In this document: piece by piece, positions 22,271-30,398 of the stretch | Numbering within the stretch: position 1 is the stretch's first letter | How the letters are laid out: each line of letters opens with the position of its first letter | Assembly: GCF_900659615.1 (NCBI RefSeq) | Contig: NZ_CAACUY010000053.1 | Span: 1 to 48,155 of the forward strand | DNA from: Actinomadura fibrosa | Lineage (GTDB): Bacteria > Actinomycetota > Actinomycetes > Streptosporangiales > Streptosporangiaceae | Length of the DNA: 48,155 nt | Reading direction: 5' to 3' | The notes under the pieces: model-generated | Seen by the model: only the letters and a program-made list of their open reading frames with translations | What the model was told of the DNA's origin: nothing | Database searches by the model: none | Position numbers and translations under genes: made by a program

Positions 22271-23458
22271 GTGACACACAGCGCACCTCCGACCCAGGGC
22301 AAGACGCCCGCCGGCGACCCCGCCGCCCCCGACGACGGCCGGACCGCGCGGCCCGGCCTGTTCATCGGCCGGCCGTTCGGGGTCCCCGTGTACGTCTCGC
22401 CCAGCTGGTTCCTGGTGGCCGTGCTCGTCACCGTCATGTTCGAAGGCCAGGTCAACGACGTCGCCGACCGGCCCCTCAGCTACCTCGTCGCGTTCGCCTA
22501 CGCCGTCCTGCTGTACGGCTCGGTGTTCGTCCACGAGCTCAGCCACGCCGTCACCGCGCGGGTCCTCGGCCTGCCCGTCCGGTCCGTCACCCTCCACATC
22601 CTCGGCGGCGAGACCTCCATCGAACGCGAGGCCCCGACGCCCGGACGCGAGTTCCTCATCGCCTTCGCCGGGCCCCTCGTCAACCTCGTCCTGGCCGGAC
22701 TCGGCCTGTTCCTCCACGCCGTCCTCACCCTCCCCGACGTCGCCCTCCTGCTGCTGGAGGCCCTCACCTTCGCCAACCTCCTCGTCGGCGTGTTCAACCT
22801 CCTCCCGGGCCTGCCCCTGGACGGCGGGCGGCTCGTCCGCGCCGCCGTCTGGAAGGTCACCGGACGCAGCCGCAGCGGCGCCCTCGTCGCCGGCTGGATC
22901 GGCCGGTCCGTCGCCGTCGGCTGCCTCGTCGTCGGCGCCTACCTCGCCACCTACCGCACCGAGGACGGCGAAGGCGGCTTCGGCTGGCTCGCGCTCCTGT
23001 GGTCCGCCCTCGTCGCCTCCTTCATCTGGGTCGGCGCCACCCAGTCCATCCGTGCCGAGCGCGTCCGCGACCGCATCCCGCTGCTGTCCGCCCGCCGCCT
23101 CGCCCGCCGCGCCACCCTCGTCACCGCCGACGTCCCCCTCGCCGAGGCCATCCGCCGCGCCCAGGAGGACCACGCCGGCGCCCTCGTGATCGTCGACCAC
23201 GACGGCGCGCCCCGCGGCCTCGTCAACGAGAAGGCCGTCACCGCCACCCCGCAGCACCGCCGCCCCTGGGTGTCCGCCGGCGAGCTGTCCCGCGGCGTCG
23301 ACGACGACCTCACCCTCCCCGCCGACATCGCCGGCGAGGACCTCATCAACGCCCTGCGCCGCGCGCCCGCCTCCGAGTACCTCCTCGTCGAACCGGACGG
23401 CCGCGTCTACGGCGTCCTCGCCGTCGCCGACGTCGACCGCGCCTTCGCCGGGATCTGA
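22271..23458 (+). CDS. Site-2 protease family (M50) zinc metalloprotease with CBS domains
   Basis: 395 residues. A cytosolic N-terminus of about 35 residues precedes several membrane helices. The zinc motif HELSH lies in VFVHELSHAVTARVLGL near residue 90, and the third ligand in NLLPGLPLDGGRLV near residue 180. Two CBS domains follow the last helix, within about 280-395, with VDHDGAPRGLVNE and VEPDGRVYGVLAVADV. This is the Rip3-like architecture: intramembrane cleavage of anti-sigma factors or similar proteins, gated by nucleotide binding to CBS. The substrate is unknown. It is followed by trmI on the same strand after 97 bp. Confidence 0.9.
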   Translation: MTHSAPPTQGKTPAGDPAAPDDGRTARPGLFIGRPFGVPVYVSPSWFLVAVLVTVMFEGQVNDVADRPLSYLVAFAYAVLLYGSVFVHELSHAVTARVLGLPVRSVTLHILGGETSIEREAPTPGREFLIAFAGPLVNLVLAGLGLFLHAVLTLPDVALLLLEALTFANLLVGVFNLLPGLPLDGGRLVRAAVWKVTGRSRSGALVAGWIGRSVAVGCLVVGAYLATYRTEDGEGGFGWLALLWSALVASFIWVGATQSIRAERVRDRIPLLSARRLARRATLVTADVPLAEAIRRAQEDHAGALVIVDHDGAPRGLVNEKAVTATPQHRRPWVSAGELSRGVDDDLTLPADIAGEDLINALRRAPASEYLLVEPDGRVYGVLAVADVDRAFAGI

Positions 23459-23541
23459 CCCCCGGGCGACCGCGCCGTCGATCCTCGCTGGGACGGGCCC
23501 GAGCGGCACCGTGACCGGCCTGAGCTGCGCCCGCCCGGCGC

Positions 23542-23547
23542 TAGCCT
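23542..23547 (+). promoter_or_regulatory. -10 element of trmI
   Basis: TAGCCT ends 9 nt before the chosen ATG, implying a leader of about two nucleotides. Confidence 0.4.
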
Positions 23548-23555
23548 TGATGGCC

Positions 23556-24539
23556 ATGAGCGAACCCCAGCCGACCGAGCCCACCACCTCCCCAGGCCGC
23601 ATCCCCCACGGCCCGTTCCGGCCCGGAGACCAGGTTCAGCTCACCGACCCCAAGGGCCGCATCAACACCATCACCCTCCAGCCCGGCAAGCTCTACCACT
23701 CCCACAAGGGCTCCGTCCCCCACGACGACATCATCGGCAGCCCCGAAGGATCCGTCTTCCGCTCCACCGGCGGCACCGAGTACCTCGCCTTCCGGCCCCT
23801 CCTCGCCGACTTCGCCGTCCGCATGCCCCGCGGCGCCGCCGTCGTCTACCCCAAGGACGCCGCCCAGATCGTCGCCATGGCCGACATCTTCCCCGGCGCC
23901 CGCGTCGTCGAGGCCGGCGCCGGCTCCGGCGCCCTCAGCTGCTTCCTCCTGCGCGCCGTCGGCGAGCACGGCCACCTCTCCTCCTACGAGCGCCGCCCCG
24001 ACTTCGCCGACATCGCCCGCGCCAACGTCGAGAAGTTCTTCGGCGGCCCCCACCCCGCCTGGACCCTCACCCTCGGCTCCCTCGAGGACACCCTCGCCGA
24101 GACCGAGGTCGACCGCGTCGTCCTCGACATGCTCGCCCCCTGGGAATGCCTCGACGCCGTCGCCAAGGCCCTCATCCCCGGCGGCATGGTCTGCGCCTAC
24201 ATCGCCACCACCACCCAGATGTCCCGCGTCGTCGAGGACCTCCGCGCCCACGGCGCCTTCGCCGAGCCCTACGCCTTCGAGACCATGCTCCGCTCCTGGC
24301 ACGTCGAAGGCCTCGCCGTCCGCCCCGACCACCGCATGGTCGGCCACACCGGCTTCCTCGTCACCGCCCGCCGCCTCGCCGACGGCGTCACCGCCCCCGC
24401 CCGCCGCCGCCGTCCCGCCAAGGGCGCCAACCCCGAACCCGCCCGCCCTGCCCGCAGCGCCGCGTCCGGCACCGTGGACACCGACCCGGCACCCGCCCCC
24501 TCCGCAGCCGCCACGCCGGACGCCCCCGCCGAGGCATAG
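23556..24539 (+). CDS. trmI: tRNA (adenine-58-N1)-methyltransferase TrmI
   Basis: 327 residues. The N-terminal small domain (GPFRPGDQVQLTDPKGR) leads to HSHKGSVPHDDIIG, typical of TrmI. The Rossmann AdoMet site is ARVVEAGAGSGALSCFLL near residue 111, and the catalytic-pocket Asp lies in RVVLDMLAPWE. The last 55 residues are Ala/Pro/Arg-rich and probably disordered. The enzyme methylates A58 in the T-loop of tRNAs as a tetramer. ATG at 23556 is used; ATG at 23550 is also in frame, and the region before it has no ribosome site. RecB-like gene, trmI and the ARC ATPase keep the same neighbourhood as in mycobacteria. Confidence 0.93.
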   Translation: MSEPQPTEPTTSPGRIPHGPFRPGDQVQLTDPKGRINTITLQPGKLYHSHKGSVPHDDIIGSPEGSVFRSTGGTEYLAFRPLLADFAVRMPRGAAVVYPKDAAQIVAMADIFPGARVVEAGAGSGALSCFLLRAVGEHGHLSSYERRPDFADIARANVEKFFGGPHPAWTLTLGSLEDTLAETEVDRVVLDMLAPWECLDAVAKALIPGGMVCAYIATTTQMSRVVEDLRAHGAFAEPYAFETMLRSWHVEGLAVRPDHRMVGHTGFLVTARRLADGVTAPARRRRPAKGANPEPARPARSAASGTVDTDPAPAPSAAATPDAPAEA

Positions 24540-24856
24540 ATCACATTCTCGGGGCCACCGCCCTGGCGCCACCGCTACACCCGGTCAACGAACCACCAGC
24601 CGCCCCCCCCCGCCCCACCCGTCCCCGCACCCGCGCTGAAATCGGCAAACCCGCCACAACGACACGCCCGGACCAGCGGAAATCCCGCCCGCACCCACCC
24701 CGCACCGCCACCCCAGCCACCCAGGCAGAAGCCACCCCGCCCGCCCGCGACAGCCCCCCGCACGACACGAGAACCGAATGGGCAGGTTACGGAAGCCCTC
24801 CAGATAGGTAGGGTCTCAGTAGGTCGTCGGCTCTCTTCGTGAGGAGGTGACGGGGC
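24540..24856. other. Intergenic region ahead of the proteasomal ATPase gene
   Basis: About 260 bp of C-rich sequence without a recognisable gene or clear terminator, then the ATPase promoter and ribosome site (24787-24850). Confidence 0.55.
24787..24814 (+). promoter_or_regulatory. Promoter of the proteasomal ATPase gene
   Basis: Possible -35 TTACGG at 24787-24792 and -10 TAGGGT at 24809-24814, spacing 16. The 12 nt TAGGGTCTCAGT starting at 24809 are identical to the pafA promoter at 32161. The transcript would begin near 24821, with a 36-nt leader containing GAGGAGGTGA. Confidence 0.55.
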
Positions 24857-26620
24857 GTGGCCGCTCGTGACGATGCTGGGGCGCGCAGGGCGCAGCACGA
24901 CAAGGAGGTTAGAGACCTCCAAACGCAGATCTCCTTCCTGGAGGAGGAGATCTCCGTGCTGCGCCGCAAGCTCGCGGAATCCCCGCGCCAAGTACGTGTG
25001 CTGGAAGAACGCCTCCATGAGGCACAGGCCAACCTGGCCGCCGTAACGGGTCAGAACGAGCGTCTCGTAGCGACCCTCAAAGAGGCTCGCGAACAGATCG
25101 TGGCGCTCAAGGAGGAGGTCGACAGGCTCGCGCAACCACCCTCGGGATTCGGGGTCTTCCTCGAGGCCCGCGACGATGGAACGGTCGACATCTTCACCGG
25201 CGGACGCAAACTCCGCGTGAACGTCAGCCCCGCCGTCGACGTCGACGAACTGCAGCGCGGCCAAGAGGTCATGCTCAACGAGGCCCTCAACGTCGTCGAA
25301 GCACTCGCCTTCGAAGAGCAGGGCGAAGTCGTCATGCTCAAGGAACTCTTCGACGACGGCGAACGCGCACTCGTCATCGCCCACGCGGACGAGGAACGCG
25401 TCATCAAACTCGCCGAGCCCCTCCGCGGGGTACCCCTCCGCGCAGGCGACTCGCTCATGCTCGAATCCCGGTCCGGATACGCCTACGAGAAGATCCACAA
25501 GGCGGAGGTCGAAGAACTCGTCCTCGAAGAGGTCCCCGACATCTCCTACGACGAGATCGGCGGCCTCGGATCGCAGATCGAGATGATCCGCGACGCCGTC
25601 GAACTCCCCTACCTGCACGCGGACCTCTTCCGCGAGCACCAGCTCAGGCCCCCCAAGGGCGTCCTCCTCTACGGGCCGCCCGGCTGCGGGAAGACCCTCA
25701 TCGCCAAGGCCGTCGCCAACTCGCTGGCCAAGAAGGTCGCCGAGCAGACCGGCACCGAAGGCAAGAGCTTCTTCCTCAACATCAAGGGCCCCGAACTGCT
25801 CAACAAGTACGTCGGCGAGACCGAGCGGCACATCCGCCTGGTCTTCCAGCGGGCACGGGAGAAGGCCTCCGCCGGAACCCCCGTCATCGTCTTCTTCGAC
25901 GAGATGGACTCCATCTTCCGCACCCGCGGATCCGGCGTCTCCTCCGACGTCGAGAACACCATCGTCCCGCAGCTCCTCAGCGAGATCGACGGAGTCGAGG
26001 GCCTGGAGAACGTCATCGTCATCGGCGCCTCCAACCGCGAGGACATGATCGACCCCGCGATCCTGCGCCCCGGCCGGCTCGACGTGAAGATCAAGATCGA
26101 GCGCCCCGACGCCGAGGCCGCCAAGGACATCTTCTCCAAGTACATCCTCAGCGGCCTCCCGCTGCACCCCGACGACATCAAGGAGCACGGCGGCTCCGAG
26201 GAGGCCACCGTCGAGGCGATGATCCAGCGGGTCGTCGAACGGATGTACACCGAGAGCGACGAGAACCGCTTCCTGGAGGTCACCTACGCCAACGGCGACA
26301 AGGAAGTCCTCTACTTCAAGGACTTCAACTCCGGAGCGATGATCCAGAACATCGTCGACCGCGCCAAGAAGATGGCCATCAAGCAGTTCCTCGACACCGG
26401 CCAGAAGGGCATGCGGGTCTCCCACCTGCTCGCCGCCTGCGTCGACGAGTTCAGCGAGAACGAGGACCTGCCCAACACCACCAACCCCGACGACTGGGCC
26501 CGCATCTCCGGCAAGAAGGGCGAACGGATCGTCTACATCCGCACGCTCGTCTCCGGGACCAAGGGCGCCGAAGCCGGCCGGTCCATCGACACCGTCGCCA
26601 ACACCGGCCAGTACCTGTAA
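24857..26620 (+). CDS. arc: Proteasome-associated AAA ATPase ARC (Mpa)
   Basis: 587 residues. A coiled coil spans about 10-85 (QISFLEEEISVLRRKL; LKEEVDRL) and binds Pup. Tandem OB domains follow to about 235. The AAA domain has Walker A GPPGCGKT at 273-280 and Walker B VIVFFDEMDS near 343-352. The C-terminal GQYL carries the penultimate Tyr that docks into PrcA pockets and opens the 20S gate. The hexamer unfolds pupylated proteins and threads them into PrcBA. GTG at 24857 has a near-perfect ribosome site, GAGGAGGTGA. The frame ends 234 bp before dop, with a terminator between. Confidence 0.97.
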   Translation: MAARDDAGARRAQHDKEVRDLQTQISFLEEEISVLRRKLAESPRQVRVLEERLHEAQANLAAVTGQNERLVATLKEAREQIVALKEEVDRLAQPPSGFGVFLEARDDGTVDIFTGGRKLRVNVSPAVDVDELQRGQEVMLNEALNVVEALAFEEQGEVVMLKELFDDGERALVIAHADEERVIKLAEPLRGVPLRAGDSLMLESRSGYAYEKIHKAEVEELVLEEVPDISYDEIGGLGSQIEMIRDAVELPYLHADLFREHQLRPPKGVLLYGPPGCGKTLIAKAVANSLAKKVAEQTGTEGKSFFLNIKGPELLNKYVGETERHIRLVFQRAREKASAGTPVIVFFDEMDSIFRTRGSGVSSDVENTIVPQLLSEIDGVEGLENVIVIGASNREDMIDPAILRPGRLDVKIKIERPDAEAAKDIFSKYILSGLPLHPDDIKEHGGSEEATVEAMIQRVVERMYTESDENRFLEVTYANGDKEVLYFKDFNSGAMIQNIVDRAKKMAIKQFLDTGQKGMRVSHLLAACVDEFSENEDLPNTTNPDDWARISGKKGERIVYIRTLVSGTKGAEAGRSIDTVANTGQYL

Positions 26621-26646
26621 CCAACCCCACACCACGCAACGACGAG

Positions 26647-26680
26647 CGCGGCGGCCGCCCCACCCGGGGAGGCCGCCGCG
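26647..26680 (+). terminator. Terminator after the proteasomal ATPase gene
   Basis: CGCGGCGGCC (26647-26656) pairs with GGCCGCCGCG (26671-26680). An inner CCCC/GGGG stem continues it after a one-base mismatch. It lies 27 bp after the stop. Confidence 0.8.
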
Positions 26681-26840
26681 GCCCGTCTCACCCCGAAACC
26701 CATGACACAACGCACCCGCACCGACGCGCACCGCACCCGCCACGCCCGGCCCAGCACCCCGGCCCAACCCGACACCAGGCCCGAAACATCAACACACGCC
26801 GCTAAAGACGAGCCCCATGGCTCCACCCCGCCCGCCCCGA

Positions 26841-26846
26841 TAGGCT
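26841..26846 (+). promoter_or_regulatory. -10 element of dop (leaderless)
   Basis: TAGGCT ends 8 nt before the dop ATG, and no ribosome site intervenes. The helY promoter has the same hexamer at the same spacing. Confidence 0.6.
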
Positions 26847-26853
26847 CGACGAT

Positions 26854-28371
26854 ATGAGTGTTCGGCGGGTGATGGGCATCGAGACCGAGTACGGCATCTC
26901 CGTACCCGGTCAGCCAGGGGCCAACGCGATGGTGACCTCCTCCCAGGTCGTCAACGCCTACCTCGCGGCATCGGCGGCACGGGCCCGGAGGGCCCGATGG
27001 GACTTCGAGGAGGAGAACCCGCTGCGCGACGCCCGCGGCTTCGACCTCGCCCGCGAGGTCGCCGACCCCACCCAGCTCACCGACGAGGACCTCGGCCTCG
27101 CCAACGTCATCCTCACCAACGGCGCCCGGCTCTACGTCGACCACGCCCACCCCGAGTACTCCGCGCCCGAGTGCACCAACCCCCTCGACGCCGTCATCTG
27201 GGACAAAGCAGGCGAGCGCGTCATGGCCGACGCCGCCGCCCGCGCCGCCATGATCCCCGGCACCAACCCCATCCAGCTCTACAAGAACAACACCGACAAC
27301 AAGGGCGCCTCCTACGGCTGCCATGAGAACTACCTCATGAAGCGCGAAACGCCCTTCGCCGACATCGTCCGCCACCTCACCCCCTTCTTCGTCTCCCGCC
27401 AGGTCGTCACCGGCGCCGGCCGCGTCGGCATCGGCGTCGACGGCCGTGGCGACGGCTTCCAGATCAGCCAGCGCGCCGACTTCTTCGAAGTCGAGGTCGG
27501 CCTCGAGACCACCCTCAAACGCCCCATCATCAACACCCGCGACGAACCCCACGCCGACCCCGAGAAATACCGCCGCCTCCACGTCATCATCGGCGACGCA
27601 AACATGGCCGAGACCTCCACCTACCTCAAACTCGGCACCACCGCCCTCGTCCTCGCCATGATCGAAGACGGCTTCCTCACCGTCGACCTCTCCGTCGACA
27701 TGCCCGTCGCCGCCCTCCGCGCCGTCTCCCACGACCCCACCTGCAAACACCTCCTCACCCTCCGCGACGGCCGCAAGATGACCGCCGTCCAGCTCCAACT
27801 CGAATACCTCGAACAATCCCGCAAATACGTCGAAGACCGCTTCGGCGCCGACGTCGACGAGATGACCAAGGACGTCCTCGACCGCTGGGAGTCCGTCCTC
27901 CACCGCCTCGGCGACGACCCCATGCAGCTCTCCCGCGAACTCGACTGGGTCGCCAAACTCGCCCTCCTCGAGGGCTACCGCAGCCGCGACGGCCTCGACT
28001 GGTCCCACCCCCGCCTCCAGCTCGTCGACCTCCAGTACACCGACATCCGCCCCGACAAGGGCCTCTACAACCGCCTCGTCTCACGCGGCCGCATCGAACG
28101 CGTCGTCACCGAGAACCAGGTCGAAGCCGCCGTCGAGGACCCCCCCGAGGACACCCGCGCCTACTTCCGCGGCCGCTGCCTCCGCCAGTACGCCGAATCC
28201 GTCGCCGCCGCCTCCTGGGACTCCGTCATCTTCGACGTCCCCGGCCGCGAATCCCTCCAGCGCGTCCCCACCCTGGAACCCCTCCGCGGCACCAAGCAGC
28301 ACGTCGGCGCCCTCCTGGACCGCTGCCGCACCGCGGCCGACCTCGTCGCCACCCTCACCGGCCAGAGCTGA
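26854..28371 (+). CDS. dop: Pup deamidase/depupylase Dop
   Basis: 505 residues, carboxylate-amine-ligase fold. It starts MGIETEYG (Glu10 binds Mg-ATP), and the Dop-specific loop at about 40-80 contains WDFEEENPLRDARGF. The catalytic Asp96 lies in RLYVDHAHPEYSAPE. Shared with PafA are YKNNTDN, YGCHENYL and INTRDEPHAD. The enzyme removes Pup from proteins by cutting the isopeptide bond and, where Pup ends in Gln, deamidates it. Here Pup already ends in Glu, so only depupylation (and Pup recycling) should be needed. ATG at 26854 lies right at the predicted transcription start. Confidence 0.97.
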   Translation: MSVRRVMGIETEYGISVPGQPGANAMVTSSQVVNAYLAASAARARRARWDFEEENPLRDARGFDLAREVADPTQLTDEDLGLANVILTNGARLYVDHAHPEYSAPECTNPLDAVIWDKAGERVMADAAARAAMIPGTNPIQLYKNNTDNKGASYGCHENYLMKRETPFADIVRHLTPFFVSRQVVTGAGRVGIGVDGRGDGFQISQRADFFEVEVGLETTLKRPIINTRDEPHADPEKYRRLHVIIGDANMAETSTYLKLGTTALVLAMIEDGFLTVDLSVDMPVAALRAVSHDPTCKHLLTLRDGRKMTAVQLQLEYLEQSRKYVEDRFGADVDEMTKDVLDRWESVLHRLGDDPMQLSRELDWVAKLALLEGYRSRDGLDWSHPRLQLVDLQYTDIRPDKGLYNRLVSRGRIERVVTENQVEAAVEDPPEDTRAYFRGRCLRQYAESVAAASWDSVIFDVPGRESLQRVPTLEPLRGTKQHVGALLDRCRTAADLVATLTGQS

Positions 28372-28393
28372 CGAGCACCCGAACGGGCACCAC

Positions 28394-28430
28394 GGGCCGC
28401 CCGCGCGCCGATATGACGCGCGGGCGGCCC
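28394..28430 (+). terminator. Terminator after dop
   Basis: Perfect 14-bp stem, GGGCCGCCCGCGCG (28394-28407) with 28417-28430, 9-nt loop, 23 bp after the dop stop. It isolates dop from pup transcriptionally. Confidence 0.88.
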
Positions 28431-28634
28431 TCATTGCATGACAAACGCACTGGATAGTGCGAGTATCGAGCTCGAACACCCGACCTGACCTGCGTCTTCG
28501 GGCGAGATCTCGGTTTCGTGACCGCTATGCCCGTTTCAGTGGTCGGCGGACGGGCGATAACCGGAGCAGGCCCCCCGACTCCGTCGAGGCGGCGAAACGG
28601 ACCGGCAGGTCCGTTCACCGCCGAAGATCGGGGA

Positions 28635-28640
28635 TAGGGT
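28635..28640 (+). promoter_or_regulatory. -10 element of pup
   Basis: TAGGGT, giving a start near 28647 and a 23-nt leader with the ribosome site GGAGG at about 28660. No good -35 is visible. Confidence 0.5.
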
Positions 28641-28669
28641 TGGGGGTACCGGCAGAGCGGAGGTACGGA

Positions 28670-28879
28670 ATGGCCACGAAGGACACCGGCGGTCAGAAGC
28701 AGACCACCCGGCGCACGGAAGAGGTCGAGGAGACCGAGGCCACGACGACCGAGGACGTCCAGGAGCGCCAGGAAAAGCTCACCGACGACGTCGACGCAAT
28801 TCTCGATGAAATTGACGAAGTCCTCGAAGAAAATGCGGAGGAATTCGTCCGTGCGTACGTCCAAAAAGGCGGGGAATAG
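28670..28879 (+). CDS. pup: Prokaryotic ubiquitin-like protein Pup (Gly-Gly-Glu type)
   Basis: 69 residues, acidic and mostly disordered (MATKDTGGQKQTTRRTEEVE). The ARC-binding and PafA-binding helical region is KLTDDVDAILDEIDEVLEEN, and the C-terminus is YVQKGGE. The last codons GGC GGG GAA TAG are plain in the sequence, so the terminal residue is Glu and ready for ligation to target lysines by PafA. The 3' half of the gene is noticeably AT-richer than its neighbours, a consequence of Asp/Glu/Ile codons such as GAA, GAT and ATT. The open frame continues upstream but has no Pup character there. Confidence 0.97.
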   Translation: MATKDTGGQKQTTRRTEEVEETEATTTEDVQERQEKLTDDVDAILDEIDEVLEENAEEFVRAYVQKGGE

Positions 28880-28895
28880 TGCGATAAAAGCGGAC

Positions 28896-28919
28896 ATGTC
28901 GGAATCTTTTAGGAGGTGA
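28896..28919 (+). other. Seven-codon frame ending inside an orphan Shine-Dalgarno sequence
   Basis: ATG-TCG-GAA-TCT-TTT-AGG-AGG-TGA (MSESFRR). The final codons make AGGAGGTGA, a full match to the 16S anti-Shine-Dalgarno, yet no start codon follows at usable distance. It lies 16 bp after pup, ahead of the endonuclease VII gene. It may be chance, a leader peptide or a relic of a lost start. Confidence 0.3.
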
Positions 28920-28984
28920 CCGGGTCCGACTGGTCCTCAGGGCCCAAAAATCGAAAAGGCCTTCGAGAGTGTGCGTGACCTTGG

Positions 28985-28990
28985 TAAGGT
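28985..28990 (+). promoter_or_regulatory. -10 element of the endonuclease VII gene (leaderless)
   Basis: TAAGGT ends 8 nt before ATG 28998, the same spacing as at dop and helY. Confidence 0.5.
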
Positions 28991-28997
28991 CGCGCAC

Positions 28998-30185
28998 ATG
29001 TCTTCGAAAAGGTGTCGCGACTGCGGCATGGTCAAGCCCGCCACGGAGTTCTGGAAGCGCAAAGCGTCCGCAGACGGTCTGTCCCTCTATTGCAGGGAGT
29101 GCTTCGGATTACGCAACTCCTCCTCATATAGGGGGAAGCGAGCCAAGGAGGGCAAAGCGTCACGGCCGTACCGGCGGCATTCGGCAGTCCCTGAGGGGAT
29201 GAAGTACTGCGCCCGCTGCGCGGAGACCAAGCCGGTGGGAGAGTTCGGTAAGAATCGCGCCAGCGCGACCGGACTCGCGGATTACTGCCGTCCGTGCCAC
29301 AACGAGGCCATGAAGGAGATCAAAACACGTAACCACGGGAGTGAGCGTGGTTATCTCCTCAAGCTTCGTTATGGCATCACCGAGCAGGAAGCGGATGCGA
29401 TGCTCGCCATGCAGGGCGGCGTCTGCGTCATCTGCCTTCGCAAAGAGGCGAAGCACGTGGACCACGGTCACTGGACGGGGCGTGTCCGCAGCATGCTCTG
29501 CTTCGGCTGCAACGGCGGGCTCGGCCAGTTCGAGGAGGATCCGCGCTGCCTCGGCGCCGCCGCCGACTACCTGGAGTTCCGGGGACCTCATGCGCGCGGG
29601 ATGCTGCTGGAATTCGGCTCCACGACGTTGGCCGGTCCTCCTCGTCGAAAAGAAGAGGAATGGTGGCGGCGACGTAGGTCGGCGGGGCTGTCCCGGCAGA
29701 GTAATCGGCAGAATCACCTGCGGCGGCGGTACGGGCTCGAAGAGGCCGATGTGCGGCGGCTGCTCGATGCGCAGGGCGGTCTGTGCGCGGTCTGCTGGGA
29801 CGTGCCCGCAGAGCACGTCGACCATGATCATGCCACTGGTGCGGTGCGCGGTATCGCGTGTGGTGCGTGCAACACCGGGATGGGGCAGCTCGGTGATGAC
29901 CCCACGTCGCTGCGGCGTGCGGCGGACTATCTGCTCGGGCAGCTCGTGAGGGAGGTGCCTACTGCGGATGGCGGGACGCGGCTGTCGTTCACCGTGCCGG
30001 ACGTCGATCCGGTGACGGTGCCGCTGGACGGGTGGGAGGGGTACCGGGAGGCGGACGGGCGGTTCCGCAGGGACGCCTGGGAGGTCGCTGACGATCACGA
30101 GGGACCCACGTGGCTCGACCGCTGCCTGGACGAGATCCTGGCGTGGGAGAGGGCGATCAGCGAGGAGTACGCGCGGTCGGGTTGA
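28998..30185 (+). CDS. Tandem endonuclease VII (HNH) protein with two zinc ribbons, inside the Pup locus
   Basis: 395 residues. Two N-terminal Cys4 ribbons repeat one another: C6/C9/C32/C35 (CRDCGMVKPATEFWKRK) and C71/C74/C97/C100 (CARCAETKPVGEFGKNR). Two recombination-endonuclease-VII domains follow. The first is at about 119-182, with C143-x2-C146, HVDHGH at 153-158 and C168-x2-C171-N. The second is at about 240-302, with C263-x2-C266, HVDHDH at 273-278 and C288-x2-C291-N. Both active sites look intact, so the protein is probably a DNA nuclease of the His-Me finger type. Single endonuclease VII-like genes occur at this place in other actinobacteria, as far as I recall; the double form is notable. 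ATG at 28998 is chosen over GTG 28971 by promoter position. Confidence 0.85.
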   Translation: MSSKRCRDCGMVKPATEFWKRKASADGLSLYCRECFGLRNSSSYRGKRAKEGKASRPYRRHSAVPEGMKYCARCAETKPVGEFGKNRASATGLADYCRPCHNEAMKEIKTRNHGSERGYLLKLRYGITEQEADAMLAMQGGVCVICLRKEAKHVDHGHWTGRVRSMLCFGCNGGLGQFEEDPRCLGAAADYLEFRGPHARGMLLEFGSTTLAGPPRRKEEEWWRRRRSAGLSRQSNRQNHLRRRYGLEEADVRRLLDAQGGLCAVCWDVPAEHVDHDHATGAVRGIACGACNTGMGQLGDDPTSLRRAADYLLGQLVREVPTADGGTRLSFTVPDVDPVTVPLDGWEGYREADGRFRRDAWEVADDHEGPTWLDRCLDEILAWERAISEEYARSG

Positions 30186-30327
30186 GCCGGTCGTGGAGTG
30201 TGTCGGCCCGGCGGTGTGCGGGGGGCGCCGGGTTCGGCGTCTGCGGGGATGGGCCGAGGTGGGGTGGGTTCGCCGTCGGCTTACGGCGTGGGGATCACGT
30301 GGCATGCGGTGGACGACGGTTGAACAG

Positions 30328-30333
30328 TAGGGT
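30328..30333 (+). promoter_or_regulatory. -10 element of the prcBA transcript
   Basis: TAGGGT, start near 30340, leader about 59 nt with ribosome site GGGAGGGGAG before prcB. No clear -35 is seen. Confidence 0.4.
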
Positions 30334-30398
30334 CGTAGTCGTCCGCGCCGGTGGGGTTGTGAGTTGGAGCCGGCGCCTGGTGGAGGGAGGGGAGTCGC

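Noticed and set aside
24575..26767. Minus-strand frame of 730 codons opposite the ARC gene
   Set aside because: Antisense shadow of a definite proteasomal ATPase gene.
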